DNA from: Isochrysis galbana
Taxonomy: Eukaryota > Haptophyta > Isochrysidales > Isochrysidaceae
Length of the DNA stretch: 64,000 bases
NCBI GenBank assembly: GCA_018136815.1
Contig: CM030932.1
Location: 5,246,407-5,310,406, forward strand
Reading direction: 5' to 3'
Below the pieces are notes generated by a model. That model worked only from the letters and a program-made list of their open reading frames with translations, was not told the origin of the DNA and made no database searches. This document shows positions 9,871-19,998 of the stretch, one piece after another (position 1 is the first letter of the stretch; the number at the start of each line of letters is the position of its first letter). The translations under genes were made by a program, and so were the position numbers.

Positions 9871-10271
9871 CTGACGGCCCCCCCCGGAGGGGAGTTAGAG
9901 CCCGGTGAAGGGGGCGCAGAGCGCCCCCATTGTCCCCCACTTATAAAAGTAGAAAGTAGGTCGAAGAGGCGGCTGATAAACAAGATATTTGGCAGGCGTT
10001 GAAAACGCTTGCCGTTGTCTTTGTTCGCCTTGCCGCCGCATGCGCCTAGCTCACCACGGCTATGGTTTATCATCATCAAATACTATCCTAGTGGGCGTGG
10101 GGCCAATCACCAATCAAAATCGATCCACACTCCACAGTCCTCAACATAGGAAAGAATGAGGAAGGAAACACCCACTCGCTTTTCTTTTCTAGTCAGCAGA
10201 CTAGGCCGACAAAGCAAATTGCATGAAGAGAGTGCGGCTACCATCCCCCCTTGAAGCAAGGCGCATTAAAA
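9871..10271. other. Intergenic, GC-rich hairpin then unique sequence
   Basis: Near 9880-9950 there is a CCCCCCGGAGGGG segment followed by a GGGGGCGCAGAGCGCCCCC hairpin and CCACTTATAAAAGTAG. A related inverted arrangement occurs near 39425-39475. The rest to 10271 is the likely 3' flank of the minus-strand AlgH-family gene and shows no gene. Confidence 0.45.
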
Positions 10272-11543
10272 TCAAGATGGTGGTGGAGAATCGAGAAGTC
10301 GTGCACCAAGTTCTGTGCTCGCATCCAAGGCGGGAAACCGTGCCAGGTCAGAGTAACCCTCCCCCAATTGGTGGATCACGCCGGACCACATTGTGTCGCA
10401 CAACCAGCTCCCTCCGACTAGCCCAAGCGGCTGGGCTGCCATCTCTCGTTTGGATTTGGATGGTTGGTTGGCGCATCCCATTTCCATCCCTCGATGTTGC
10501 ACTGCTCCGTGAGTGCCACCGTCTCCGCCGCCACCCTCGATGGCTTTGCTGCCATGCTGAGCCCTTCCATCGCCACCTCGAACATTTGTATCGTTGAATT
10601 CTTGCATGAGCCCGAGGGGTGCGATCGATGCCCTGTCTTTCGCTTCCACTAAGAACCAAACCCCCCTATCAAGCTCAGATCTGAGCTGCAGCGGTGCCCA
10701 GCCAGCGCAACCATGAATGACCTTCACTCTCGGTGCGCCCAGGCCGCTCACGCACTCAGCAGCTTGGCATGCAAGCGCATGCCGCAATTCTCCCTCCCGT
10801 AAATTTGAAGAGAGCCAGAGGCCCGGCCCGACCGGCATCGCACCGGGGACATCGGCTAGATCGTGTAGAGCGACGATCTGGCTCTCGGCAACATCACCAC
10901 CCTTGTGCAGCGTGGAGGAGGCGAGCACTGGACCTAACATTTCACGGGCTTCATCCGTCACGACCGCACCCACCTTTGTGTCCAGTGGCTTGTTGATCAC
11001 AACGCCCACCACCGAATCGTCCGTGACTGATGTGATTAGGATGACCGCGCGGTGGAGGCTAGGCTGCATCATGCACGCCAACGGATGGGTCAGGAGGAGC
11101 GAGCCAGGCCGCACCACTTCTCCCGCAGCCACCCGCACAAGCGGCCGGATGGCAGCCTCGCATCTCTTCGCGTCTATCAGATGCTGCGACACGGCATCCG
11201 CCCGCTCGGCTGCCTCACCAAGCACACGGAGTGCAGCAAGCCCAACATCGAGGGGCCGCTCGGCGGGCGGTGAGCGGCGCACAGCGCGCACGGCGGTCTC
11301 GAGCGACCGTTCTGGACGGTAGAATTCTCCGCCGCCAAAGAAGTCACGAAGTATCGCGCCGAGCGCGCCTGCCACCCCGTCCTGCTTGGGGAGCTCCACC
11401 AGCTCGCCGCGAAGCTGATCATAGTATGCGCTTGGCCGCGATGAGAGTGAGAGGAGGGCGCGGCCGGCAGGCTGAGCGTCGATGGCGCGCGCGCTGCGCA
11501 GCAGACTGCGGTAGACCGTCTGCGCCACCGCTCGCTCTGCCAT
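10272..11543 (-). CDS. AlgH/UPF0301 (DUF179) family protein
   Basis: A 423-codon frame starting at an ATG at 11543. Residues about 1-140 are Ala/Arg-rich and helical, with no similarity I can name, and could include a targeting sequence. From about residue 145 the DUF179 core is clear: GSLLLTHPLACMMQPSLHRA, VILITSVTDDSVVGVVINKP, a LHKGGDVAES strand, GPGLWLSSN, and KVIHGCAGWAPLQLRSEL followed by GVWFLVEA. These correspond to the conserved GxLLvA...F..sVi.l..hd..Ga.G.viN.p, GGPV and GyagWgpGQLe.E.. stations of the family. The conserved C-terminal strand (WSGVIHQLGEGYSDLARFP) appears about 75 residues later than usual. The Gly-rich stretch between them may therefore be an insertion or an unspliced in-frame intron. 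Bacterial AlgH is a small protein of unclear biochemical role, and algal and plant members are often plastid-targeted. No function is proven. Confidence 0.8.
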   Translation of the reverse strand: MAERAVAQTVYRSLLRSARAIDAQPAGRALLSLSSRPSAYYDQLRGELVELPKQDGVAGALGAILRDFFGGGEFYRPERSLETAVRAVRRSPPAERPLDVGLAALRVLGEAAERADAVSQHLIDAKRCEAAIRPLVRVAAGEVVRPGSLLLTHPLACMMQPSLHRAVILITSVTDDSVVGVVINKPLDTKVGAVVTDEAREMLGPVLASSTLHKGGDVAESQIVALHDLADVPGAMPVGPGLWLSSNLREGELRHALACQAAECVSGLGAPRVKVIHGCAGWAPLQLRSELDRGVWFLVEAKDRASIAPLGLMQEFNDTNVRGGDGRAQHGSKAIEGGGGDGGTHGAVQHRGMEMGCANQPSKSKREMAAQPLGLVGGSWLCDTMWSGVIHQLGEGYSDLARFPALDASTELGARLLDSPPPS

Positions 11544-12389
11544 GCGCGCAGACGGCTGGTGTGTCCCGCCCTCTCTGCCTTCTGCCTCGGATGACAGCGG
11601 CGCCGCGCGCGGTCGGAGGAGCCGCCACTACTCCTAGGGTACCGAGATCGATTTCCATCTTTCTCGCCTTCTGTCTTCTGTCAGAGTTTTCTTTTTCTTC
11701 TGGATTCTAGTTCTAGTTTATCAGGTATCACTCGTACGTGCGAAATCCACTAGGTGGACGACGATGCCATTTATAGTAAATATGGCTATTATGGACCCCT
11801 TGGGGCCGTAGGGGGTTCTCTGGGGTCATTGGGGACCCACATGGACCCCCCCGTGCGGAGCTGTGGGTAGAAGTATCAAGCACTAACTCGTAATTCGTGC
11901 TTGGTATGTATTGGTATTGGTATTGGTATTGGTATTGGTATGCGGATTCGGCATCAACAATCACAATCAATCAACAATCACAATCAACCAAATGAAATCT
12001 GACCTCTGAAGATTCAGGCTACTACCGCTAAAAAACCTGAAGATGCAGGCTACTACCTAGGCTGGGGTCAGGATTTCGTTTTCAACTCGCCCAAATTTCG
12101 TTTGAGATTTCGTTCAGATTTCGAGCCCACACCCCCAAATTTCGATGAAATTTCGAGATTTCGCGTGGCGACACTAGATTTTTAATAGGCTCACGCGCGT
12201 TTCGCGGCGCACCCGCTAGCTGGTCCACGCACCACGCATCCTCCGCCCTGATATCTATCATCTATCCATTGCTATCTATAGATAGTCTATAGTATTCTAT
12301 GAACAACCTACAACCCTTACCAAAGAGAATCATAAGATAATGATCAATGATGCTTTAGACCCTGCTCACTCACTCACTCATTCACTCGC
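11544..12389. other. Intergenic: simple repeats and LINE 3'-end remnants
   Basis: About 11905-11941 holds a TATTGG hexamer run. At 12001-12060 two short copies of the family A LINE terminus (CTGAAGATTCAGGCTAC and CTGAAGATGCAGGCTAC) lie in tandem. About 12070-12175 is a diverged repeat of an ATTTCG motif. No gene is seen. The right side ends in a CACT-type repeat at the assembly gap. Confidence 0.5.
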
Positions 12390-12489
12390 NNNNNNNNNNN
12401 NNNNNNNNNNNNNNNNNNNNNNNNNNNNNNNNNNNNNNNNNNNNNNNNNNNNNNNNNNNNNNNNNNNNNNNNNNNNNNNNNNNNNNNNN
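12390..12489. other. Assembly gap (100 N)
   Basis: A fixed-length run of 100 unknown bases that hides the 3' exons of the ERGIC-like gene. The true gap size is unknown. Confidence 0.98.
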
Positions 12490-14000
12490 TCAACAAAGGT
12501 GACCATGATGGGAGAAATGTCGTATATGAAGAAGACACCCGGCAACACGTAGCCAGCGCTGTGATCGTTGGCGCGCTTGAACTGTTCAGTCACTGAATAC
12601 TGACATGAGGTGAGCGTCCGCCCGTTCGCAAAAGAGTAGGTAGTGGGCACCACCTTGATAAAATATTGGAAAACTCCCGAGCCATTTCTCAAGATCATGT
12701 GTGAATTGTCCAACGGGTTGTGGCGGCCCGGATAGTGCACGCCGAAAGACAGCGAATGTATGACATGAGACACATTGTATGTGCCAGAGTCGAACGGTTT
12801 GAACTCATGTATCAACTGCCCTTGAGCGGACTCGAACGCTCTGCCGGGTGCGATGTGAAAGTTGCCTGCAACTTTGTTCACCTCGAGGAAGCCAAATAGA
12901 TTGCATCCCTCTTCCACACCCACGAGTTTGGCCTACGGTCCGGAGGTAGCCCATGGCGTCAAGGGGCTGTTCACAGAAGCGCGGCAGGATGTTCTGCAAG
13001 CTGCCACGCTAGATTACGATCCAGGCAGTCACTATCGGGCTAGTCCCATCTTGACCCTGTTTTGGTTGGCGTGTCCGTACGCCTTAGTGGTTCTACTTCC
13101 TCGTCACACGCAGCAGCCTCGCTAGGATACTCACCGGATCGGCAAGCATCGCCTCGTGCCGGCACATGGGGTGCTCCTCCCAGTTAAGCCGTCGCAGGCC
13201 CTTGCGTCGGTAGACCGATTGAACGTCGGCGCAAGAATTGCAGCACTGGTCCTTGACTTCCTGCATTTCGTCGTGGTTCGGAAAGCACGGGCCGCACTTG
13301 CCGGCCATTTTCCGCCGCATGTGTGTATCGTCGAGCTCGACCCCAATTTTGCTCCCATCTAGACGACGCCGCGTCTTCAGTAAATTAGAGACAACATCAA
13401 TCTGCTGCTCCCCCGCCACATCCATTGCAACCAGACTGCAGAGGACACGGAAGGCACAGTGAAATTGGTCTCACCAGCCAACGCAGCATGCCTGTCACAG
13501 CATAAACTGCCCGCATAAACTGCCCAGGTACAAAAGGACACTCAGGCCACCAGCGCCGGCCAAGACATGATGGGCTCACTTCATCTCTACTGCCACTGCG
13601 CACTCTGCGCGCTCCCAGCGGCTCGCGCTGCGGCTGGGCCCGTGGTGCGGCGGGTGCGCCATAGCTTGTGCCTCTTTCGCTCTCACCTCATCCCTGCGCA
13701 AGGCAGGTTTGGGAATGTGATGTTAAGGTTGATACGTATCCTCTCTCCGCGCGTGGTGTCCACATATAGGTGGTCGCTCGTTGTGGGCGTCAGGTACGCA
13801 CGGAACTCCGAGATGACCAGCAGGAGGATGGTGGTGAGGCTGATCAGCGAGACCGCTGCGCCCGAGCCAGTTCTCTCCTTGAAGTCATCGAGCGTCTTGG
13901 GATAGACATCGAACGAACGGACCACGTCAGCAATAGCCGAACTTTGCACACCCGCATCCGCCTCACCCGCCGAGCGCACGCGTCGCTGGCGCATCTCCAT
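12490..14000 (-). CDS. ERGIC3/Erv46-like ER-Golgi cargo receptor, 3' end lost in gap
   Basis: Three exons are clear: 14000-13687, 13435-13135 and 12932 into the gap at 12490. Splices use GTGAGA/CTGCAG and GTGAGT/CCGTAG and preserve phase. Exon 1 has the ERGIC N-terminal signature (FDVYPKTLDDF) followed by a transmembrane helix (ISLTTILLLVISEF) and LYVDTTRGERIRINLNITFP. Exon 2 gives MDVAGEQQIDV and a Cys-rich luminal block with CGPC and CCNSCADVQSVYRRKGL. Exon 3 gives EEGCNLFGFLEVNKVAGNFHIAPGR (listed here as two blocks, EEGCNLFGFLEVN and KVAGNFHIAPGR) and DISPIMVTF, just before the second membrane helix. This is the ERGIC N-domain plus COPII-coated Erv family architecture. The protein cycles between ER and Golgi with an Erv41-type partner. 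The second transmembrane helix and the cytosolic tail are missing because of the gap, not because of visible mutation. Confidence 0.92.
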
Positions 14001-14320
14001 GCTCTCTCAGCGAGGGCGCCGGCGCCGCCGACGGTGCGCGCTGGCAGCAGAGAGAGCCAAGAGAGAGAGGGAAGAGGAGAGGTGCTCTCCGCAACAAACT
14101 CGCTGCTTCGTCCGTCTCTTCTTCTCGGGTCGGTTCTTCTCTCTCCGAGGGGTCGCCTTCGATCCTTGTATCTTCCTCTCCAAGAAGTTGCACACTCTCT
14201 CTCTCTGTCGGTGCCGCTCTGGCAGAGAGGAGGGGGGAGGGGGGGGGGGAGGGGAAGAGAGGGCTCACTGGTAGAAGCGGGCGCGCCGGGGGCCGCAGTC
14301 GATGCCGATTTACTAGAGTA
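14001..14320. other. Upstream region of the ERGIC-like gene, simple sequence
   Basis: GC- and purine-rich stretches with GAGAGA and G runs. Probably the promoter and 5' UTR of the minus-strand ERGIC-like gene. No TATA-like element or distinct motif was recognised. Confidence 0.4.
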
Positions 14321-14398
14321 TTCTATTTTTGGCGATGCACCGAACGATGGCAACCGAGCCTGGATGGGAAAATACGTATTTACCGTATTTGGTCACTG

Positions 14399-14680
14399 GC
14401 CAAATACATATGTATTTAGCTATATTTGAAGCGCGTCCTTGGTTGTAGGCCTCGAATGTATTTGAAATGTATTTGGCCGGAGGCCAAATACAAAAATAAA
14501 TAAACTAAAATAATTAATGTTATATCCTAGCCATGACGAATTGGGATCCTAGATGGGAAATACGGTGCTGGGGCCTGCAAATACAGCCAAATACATATGT
14601 ATTTGGCCTCCGGCCAAATACATTTCAAATACATTCGAGGCCTACAACCCAGGACGCGCTTCAAATACAGCCAAATAGAA
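14399..14680. mobile_element. MITE-like inverted-repeat element sharing ends with a hAT fragment
   Basis: Arms of about 79 bp at 14413-14491 and 14599-14677 are inverted copies of each other with only a few mismatches, separated by a 107-bp AT-rich spacer. The motif CCAAATACATATGTATTTGG occurs at the left end and again inside, next to the right arm. The same motif lies directly 5' of the hAT transposase fragment at 17236-17262. That suggests a non-autonomous relative of the hAT element. I could not define target-site duplications. Confidence 0.6.
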
Positions 14681-14689
14681 AAACTATTG

Positions 14690-14770
14690 TTATAGTTTGA
14701 ACTATGGAGCGTGCCGAGGTCGTTTGCCTTCATTTGGTACCCCTCGTTTCCCAATACGCAATGCGTCGGT
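14690..14770 (+). other. LINE-like 5' leader with short MERA...VPLVS reading frame
   Basis: The segment starts with AACTATTGTTATAGTTTGAA and an ATG-GAG-CGT-GCC start, as at the 5' end of the family A copy near 5.95 kb. It then reads EVVCLHLVPLVS in frame. The nucleotide sequence for that peptide is repeated almost exactly at 33326-33370, upstream of another unrecognised ORF. After about 25 codons the frame closes, 95 bp before the ORF at 14862. Confidence 0.5.
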
Positions 14771-14861
14771 ACAAAAAAATGTCTAGTATCTAAGCAAAGG
14801 CACCCACCTCACAGTGCTCAACCATGTCTACAAATGATGATTTAGTACGCAAGCGATTGCA

Positions 14862-15452
14862 ATGGATCATAAAAAAATGGACGAGAACTTTAAAAAATTC
14901 ATCTTACCTCTCTTTCCGCCATATGGCACTTCTAAATCTGCCATGCAGGTTATTGCGGAAGCATTGGACAGCATCAGTCCGCCGTCGATCCCGGGGGGGG
15001 GCAACAACTCCATGATGAGGCTGCTTGAGACGAACCCAAATTTGTTCACGTACACTTTCGAATATAAGTCCATATTCAGATCATTCGATTTCAAGCACAA
15101 TACGAACATTCAAGACACCTTACATGCCATTTGCGAGAACGATAAACCATTCACACTGGTTTATATGATACACACTCTCTTGAGCAAGAAGTTCACTGCG
15201 AACACAATCATCAATGTGAATCGTGATGATCTGCTTCGTACAATCAAAGCTTATGTCGATTCGGAATTAATTCCCCACCTCCAAGAATTGCTAAAAGGTG
15301 TCGATTCGTGTTCAGCTCCCCAAGTAAAGATTGAGAACAAAAGGCCGCTTATCGATTCGGGTTCAGCTCCCGTAAAGATTGAACCCCCAGGGCCCAGCAA
15401 CATCAAATATAAAAAAGCTCGGTCCCAGGACACCGGGTCGAGCTCACAATGA
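14862..15452 (+). CDS. Unrecognised AT-rich ORF, 196 codons
   Basis: A single open frame from ATG. It is distinctly lower in GC and richer in Lys, Asn, Ile and Phe than the surrounding genes. The N-terminal 120 residues look globular and helical (FILPLFPPYG, MQVIAEALDSI, FTYTFEYKSIFRSFDFKHN, TLVYMIHTLLSKKF). The C-terminal 50 residues are hydrophilic with a near-repeated VDSCSAPQVKIENKRP / IDSGSAPVKIEPPGP motif and a basic patch KYKKAR. I know no family with this pattern. The composition, the LINE-like leader 100 bp upstream and the lack of introns suggest a transferred, viral-type or mobile-element cargo gene rather than a resident one, but this is inference. It could also be a lineage-specific gene. 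Confidence 0.5.
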   Translation: MDHKKMDENFKKFILPLFPPYGTSKSAMQVIAEALDSISPPSIPGGGNNSMMRLLETNPNLFTYTFEYKSIFRSFDFKHNTNIQDTLHAICENDKPFTLVYMIHTLLSKKFTANTIINVNRDDLLRTIKAYVDSELIPHLQELLKGVDSCSAPQVKIENKRPLIDSGSAPVKIEPPGPSNIKYKKARSQDTGSSSQ

Positions 15453-15563
15453 GGGCGCTCCTGCCGAGCGAGTCCACCGCTTGGCGATGGAGTTGTACTC
15501 CGCAGTCAACGGATCCGCCGCCGTCGTCCCTCCTCGGAGTGCTCTCCATGTGCCGTGCCACAC

Positions 15564-15874
15564 CTAACGTCTACTGGGAGGGTCGCGTCCCCGCGTTTGT
15601 GGAGCGCCAGCAACTTGTGCTCGGGCGCCGTGAATGAGTAGCGCTGTCACCGACGACAGGGATTCATCGAAGATTTCATCCACAGTGAGGAGGAGCTTGG
15701 CTTTCTCAGGCACCTTTTTGAGCAGTCTTCCCCACTCGGCGCAGGCATCCGCAGCCGTGTCCAGCACTGCTCGAGCAGGTACTGCTCCGGGCCGCGCAGG
15801 TGATCCGCGAGCAGGTCGATGACGTCCAGCAGACGGGCGGGCGCAGTGGGCGGCGGGGGGTCGACGGCGAGCAT
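15564..15874 (-). pseudogene. Possible gene fragment with one frame break
   Basis: On the minus strand a start at 15874 opens MLAVDPPPPTAPARLLDVID and continues as a helical segment to about 15775. There the sense-like continuation (DACAEWGRLLKKVPEKAKLL, then VDEIFDESLSSVTALLIHG) is found in the neighbouring frame, to a stop at 15564. No GT-AG pair resolves the shift. It may be a pseudogene, a sequencing error or an exon edge. No family is recognised. Confidence 0.3.
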
Positions 15875-16094
15875 CCGCGCGGCGGAAGGGCGGCGGGGTG
15901 GGATGGGGGAGGGCGGGGCGGAGGTGGAGAGAGGCGAGAGGATCGCGCGCGGGGGTGGGGGTGGGATGGGGTAGAGGGGCTGTGGGATGGGGGCTATGGA
16001 TGGGAAGGGGGGGGGAGGTCGGACAGAGGACCCGCGCAGGACACACCCCCGCCGCTCCACTCGATAGGGAAGAAAAGCGCGCGCGAGGGACCAA

Positions 16095-16245
16095 ATGAAG
16101 GCAAGCCGCCTCGCGACCGCTCCCGAGCCCCAGGCGACCCTCGCCACCGCGCCCCACCTGGGACGCCCCACGCCGCCCGAGGCGGCTCGTCAGAAAGCCC
16201 TCTCAGAGCCCATCCAACCCATCCAAACCACACCCGCGCAGGCGC
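16095..16245 (+). mobile_element. LINE family A 5' coding fragment
   Basis: This segment reads ATAPEPQATLATAPHLGRP, then TPPEAARQKALSEPIQPIQT. The same words occur in the leader of the family A copy at 5.84-5.95 kb (minus strand). The similarity stops at about 16240, where Pro/Thr-rich repeat sequence begins, so only the 5' end is present. Confidence 0.65.
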
Positions 16246-16489
16246 GCGGGGTGGCGAGCACTGGCACCGAACAGGTTGCCACCATGGCTCTGCGCATCAT
16301 GCAGGGGGTCTTTGAGGCCCCCTCCTACAGTGGGAAACCTTCCCACCCCAAGAGCACCTCATGTGGGAGGGTAGCTCAGCTGCCCTCCCCATGGTGGAAA
16401 CCTCTACCATCAGTGCACCCAACATGGGAGGGCACTTCACAACCATCAACCCCATACGGAGAGCACCCCATGCCTCTGTTTTCCAACTT

Positions 16490-16880
16490 GTTGACACAAT
16501 TCTCGTCTTCACCCCACTCTTGTGGGCCACTAGTACCAATCACTCAGTGCCCTGCCTTGGGCCCTCTTTCAACACTAGACTCCCTCTCCCACTCCCCCTT
16601 CACACTTCAACCAACCCAAACAGCGCGAACCCCCCCGGCCTCTATTCAAAGCACCAAAAATTTCAATTCAAGACACATGTTGATACACTTCCCGTTTTCA
16701 CCCCACGCTTGTGGGCCACAAGTTACCTACAACTCAGTGCCCTGCCTTGGGCCCTCTTTCAACACTTCACTCCCTCTCCCACTCCCTCATCCCACTACAA
16801 CCAACCCAAGAAGCACAAACCCCAAACCCAAACCCCCTCGCCCTCGGTTCCAAACACCAAAAATTTCGACTCAAGACCAG
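16490..16880 (+). repeat. Two-copy tandem duplication of about 188 bp
   Basis: Units starting near 16491 and 16679 share TTGTGGGCCAC, a CAGTGCCCTGCCTTGGGCCC segment and CACTCCCTCTCCCACTCCC, about 188 bp apart and clearly diverged. The stretch is C-rich with only proline, serine and threonine-rich open frames. I see no gene in it. Confidence 0.7.
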
Positions 16881-17261
16881 AGGGAGGACATGTCTTGAGG
16901 CGGCGTCGCTGCCCATGCCTAGCGCAAGGGTATAGCGCCCCCACTCAAACATCTCCTTCCCCAAAGCTCCTCTTTGAGGAGTTGCTCCTCTCCCTCCCAT
17001 TAGGCCCCCTTGCCTGCGAGACCAGAACAGGATCCTGGCGTGGGGGGCTGTTTGAGTGTGGAGGGAGGGGTGCTCCGGCTAGCGCAGGTAGTAAGCTAGT
17101 GAAGAGCTGGGTGGCATAAGGGGGAAGGGTGCTTGCGCTCGCCGCGGCAGGGAGTCCTGTCTTGTGTGCGCGCTAGTCCCGTTCCTTTGCTGCGCCGCGA
17201 CCCATAAAAATTTGTTAAAATTTTAAAAATTTTTCAAATACAGCCAAATACATATGTATTT

Positions 17262-17798
17262 GGCCTCTGCCGTGATGCACTTGATGCGATCAGGCATGCG
17301 TGGAAGACGGATTGGACGACTGACACTCCTGAGCCTGCGATGGCGAGTCCGTCAGCTTCAAACCCCAACACCACAACGCTCGCCAAAGCAAAAGGGAAAG
17401 AGGAGATCGGGACAGTCACCTCCATCTTTTCGGTGCCGCTGGCTCCCGAGGTCGACTTTGCCGTCGCGCAAGCAGGGTCCGTTGCGGATGAGACGCCGGG
17501 AATCGCGGACGAACTCGAGCATTACCTTTCACTCCCACAGGAGAAGAATTTGAACTTGGACGTGCTCAAGTGGTGGAAGCAACGCGACCACCCGCACAAG
17601 CCGGACCCCTCGACTGGACGCGTCCAGGGTTTGCCGATGCTGGCAAAGATGGCGCGGCAATTCCTCGGCCGGCCGGCGAGTTCCGCCAGTGTGGAGCGCG
17701 CATTCTCGAAGGCGGGAAAGCTCCACGACGACTTGAAGGCAAGCCAAAGTGACGACACTTTGGAGCATGCCCTTCTCGCATCACATAATACCGATTGA
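17262..17798 (+). mobile_element. hAT-family transposase C-terminal fragment
   Basis: The frame can be read from just after the CCAAATACATATGTATTTGG motif (about 17262) to a stop at 17798. The first part reads RDALDAIRHAWKTDW. The last 70 residues carry the hAT dimerisation signature: YLSLPQEKNLNLDVLKWW, LPMLAKMARQFLGRPASSAS and VERAFSKAGKLHDD. The N-terminal BED finger and the catalytic DDE core are absent, so this is a truncated, inactive copy. The adjoining motif is shared with the inverted-repeat element at 14.4 kb and may derive from the element's terminal repeat. Confidence 0.85.
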
Positions 17799-17960
17799 CG
17801 ATTGATCGCCTGCCTTTCTTCCTTTTGTTTGTACGTTGGGTGGCCGGTGCGGTGTGTGCGATTCGGAAGGAGAAGGGCGTCGTGCGTTGGTACGTGGTAC
17901 GTGGTACGTTTTGGGCGTCCGTGTACTGTCGCATGTGCATGTGTGCGCGTGTAATATGCA

Positions 17961-17963
<3 letters not shown>

Positions 17964-18048
<85 letters not shown>
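17964..18048. repeat. (TG)n microsatellite
   Basis: About 84 bp of TG dinucleotide, 165 bp downstream of the hAT fragment. The reading frames over it are artefacts. Confidence 0.95.
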
Positions 18049-18119
18049 ACCTATTCCAACATTGGTCTCTCTCATTATCATTGCTCGTATCTATAAGGTT
18101 TCATTACATTCCTAGTAGG

Positions 18120-18834
18120 GAGCTAGCCGAGGCCGCCGGCCTGTCTTCGGCGCACTGCGCACTGCTGTACGGCGGCTCCGCCGCCGCTACCCGGGTGATT
18201 ATCCTGAATAGTGGATTTTCACTATTCGGAACCAGTGGGTAGTAGCCCCCCCCCTACCCACATGGAGGTGGGTAGTGGAAATCGGATGTGGGTAGGTGAG
18301 TAGCACGATACCCAGTTATCTGGTTACAGGCCTTAATGGGATCGTGGGTTGTGGAGCGCCCTCTCTCTTTCTCTCGAAAGAGAAGGGAAGTTTCCCCACC
18401 TTTCTTCCTCCCAGGCGCCTCGCAAATATAGGTTTAATTTGCTATCTCCCCTGCGTTTCTTTATCTGCTTCTGGGGCAATCAAGTTTAATTTGCGACCTC
18501 TTCGTATCTTCCCCTTAGGCGCATCGCACTTCTCTCGTCTTATTCGGCAAGTCTTTTGGAATCCTGTGCGGCAAGATTGCCCCTCGTTTCCGTTATGGTG
18601 CGATTCCCATTCCAGACGGGATCGCCGCCACCACGGCATCGGATGGACAGCCGCCAGCCGTCGCCGCCTCTCGTTCTCGTACCACCACGGCATCCAGTCT
18701 GCAAGCCAACGAACGGTCGTCCAGGTTGTCCTCTACGACCGGGGATTCCATCAACCTCTCTTACCTCGACGTCGGTACACCCAACGCCGAGGCGCTCAAG
18801 CTCAAGGAGGCACAGGCCGAGGACGGCAGTCTCC
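18120..18834 (+). other. Open frame of unclear status ahead of repeat R5
   Basis: From about 18546 a frame reads FGKSFGILCGKIAPRFRYGA, then IPIPDGIAATTASDG and DSINLSYLDVGTPNAEALKL, and runs into repeat R5 without a stop. It has mild coding character but no start, splice site or family that I can name. It may be a transposon or gene fragment interrupted by R5. The stretch 18120-18300 contains a small inverted repeat around GGGTAGTAGCCCCCCCCCTACCC. Confidence 0.25.
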
Positions 18835-18962
18835 TCCTGGCAAGCCATCAGGCATGCCAGGAGAATGGGTGGTTCCTCCCCCACGGCAGGGGAGGAGTGG
18901 CGGGAGAGAGGGGGGGCTCGTGCCCCCCCATGGGTCAACAAAGTATAAACTTAGTTGACGAG
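18835..18962 (+). repeat. Dispersed repeat R5, copy 1 (GC hairpin plus AT palindrome)
   Basis: The segment runs from CATCAGGCATGCCAGGAGA through GGCAGGGGAGGAGTGG and a GGGGGGCTCGTGCCCCCC hairpin to a palindrome AACAAAGT-ATAA-ACTTAGTT. Nearly identical copies lie at 29960-30090 and 41062-41155. It is likely a small non-autonomous element or the conserved end of a larger one. Confidence 0.75.
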
Positions 18963-19998
18963 CTGGAGCTGGGAGCGGAGTGGGGGCTGCCGGCTGCCGG
19001 CGGCGCGCTTCGTGGTCCATGGGCAAGACCAGGCAAGACCAGGCAAGACCACAAAGACGACCCCCCTCACCCCCCCCACCCCCACCCCACAGGCGCCCAT
19101 GGCCCATGGCCTCCAGCAAGCTTCAGGCTACCCGGGGCCAGTGCACGGGCCAAGCCCGTGACCGTGTGACGTGTGACAGTGTGTATAGTGCATAGTGTCC
19201 GATCGTCTTCGTCTTCGTCTTCGTCTTCTGAATAATCCGCTTTTGGTGCTGCCGCCTCTCCACTCTCCAGGCTACATCCTACGTCCTACGTACATCGTCG
19301 AAGGCCGCGAGTCCCATGACCAATCTCTCACCCAGGCCTCACCGTGGCGCGCTCTTCGCAGCCGCACCTACACCTACACCTACACCTACCAATTGACACC
19401 TACACCTACACCTACGTCGGTTCGTATGTGCGCACTTGAGTGGCGATGGTCACGGGCGGCGGCGTGATGGTCGTGATTGATGGTTGATGGAGCTGAATGT
19501 ATGCTTGCTTGCTAAGCCCATTGGCCATTGGCTGGCGAGCTCATCGCGCTGTTCGGGAGTCACGAGCGCTCAACGCCCGAGTCCAGCAGCAACACGTAGT
19601 AGCGACGGGCCGCAGCATAGTGCACACTAGGCGCGATACGCCGGGTAGTGTCTTCTGCTTAACTCATTGTTGCATGAAAACTATCCCAGGATATCGCGCA
19701 CAAATGTGCCACCCAACGCACCACCACCCGGTGTCTCCTACGTTACCCTAAGCCCTTGGCAAGATCCACCCAAAAGTCACAAGCGACTTGTGCGTGCCAT
19801 TGACCAAAGACACGCATGCATTGCCGTTCTGCGGACATTGCGACAACTCCGGTAGCGTTTGCGTGGCCCCGCGAGCCCATAGATCGCTCAGGAAGCACAA
19901 TATGCGCCCCCTACGCCCCCCCCCCCCCCCAACGCCCCTTTAGAAGCTACTTTGAGACCAACCCTCTCAGCCAATTATTTGCCCGGGTCCACGCGCTC
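18963..19998. other. Intergenic, simple repeats only
   Basis: Contains a TTCGTC run at 19202-19228, a CTACAC run at 19366-19412 and C-rich tracts. No gene was found. It separates repeat R5 from the 3' end of the RNase-helicase fusion gene on the minus strand. Confidence 0.5.

Noticed and set aside
17566..18242. Cys/Val and His/Thr-repeat ORFs on both strands
   Set aside because: Again products of a TG microsatellite, partly overlapping the hAT fragment in other frames.
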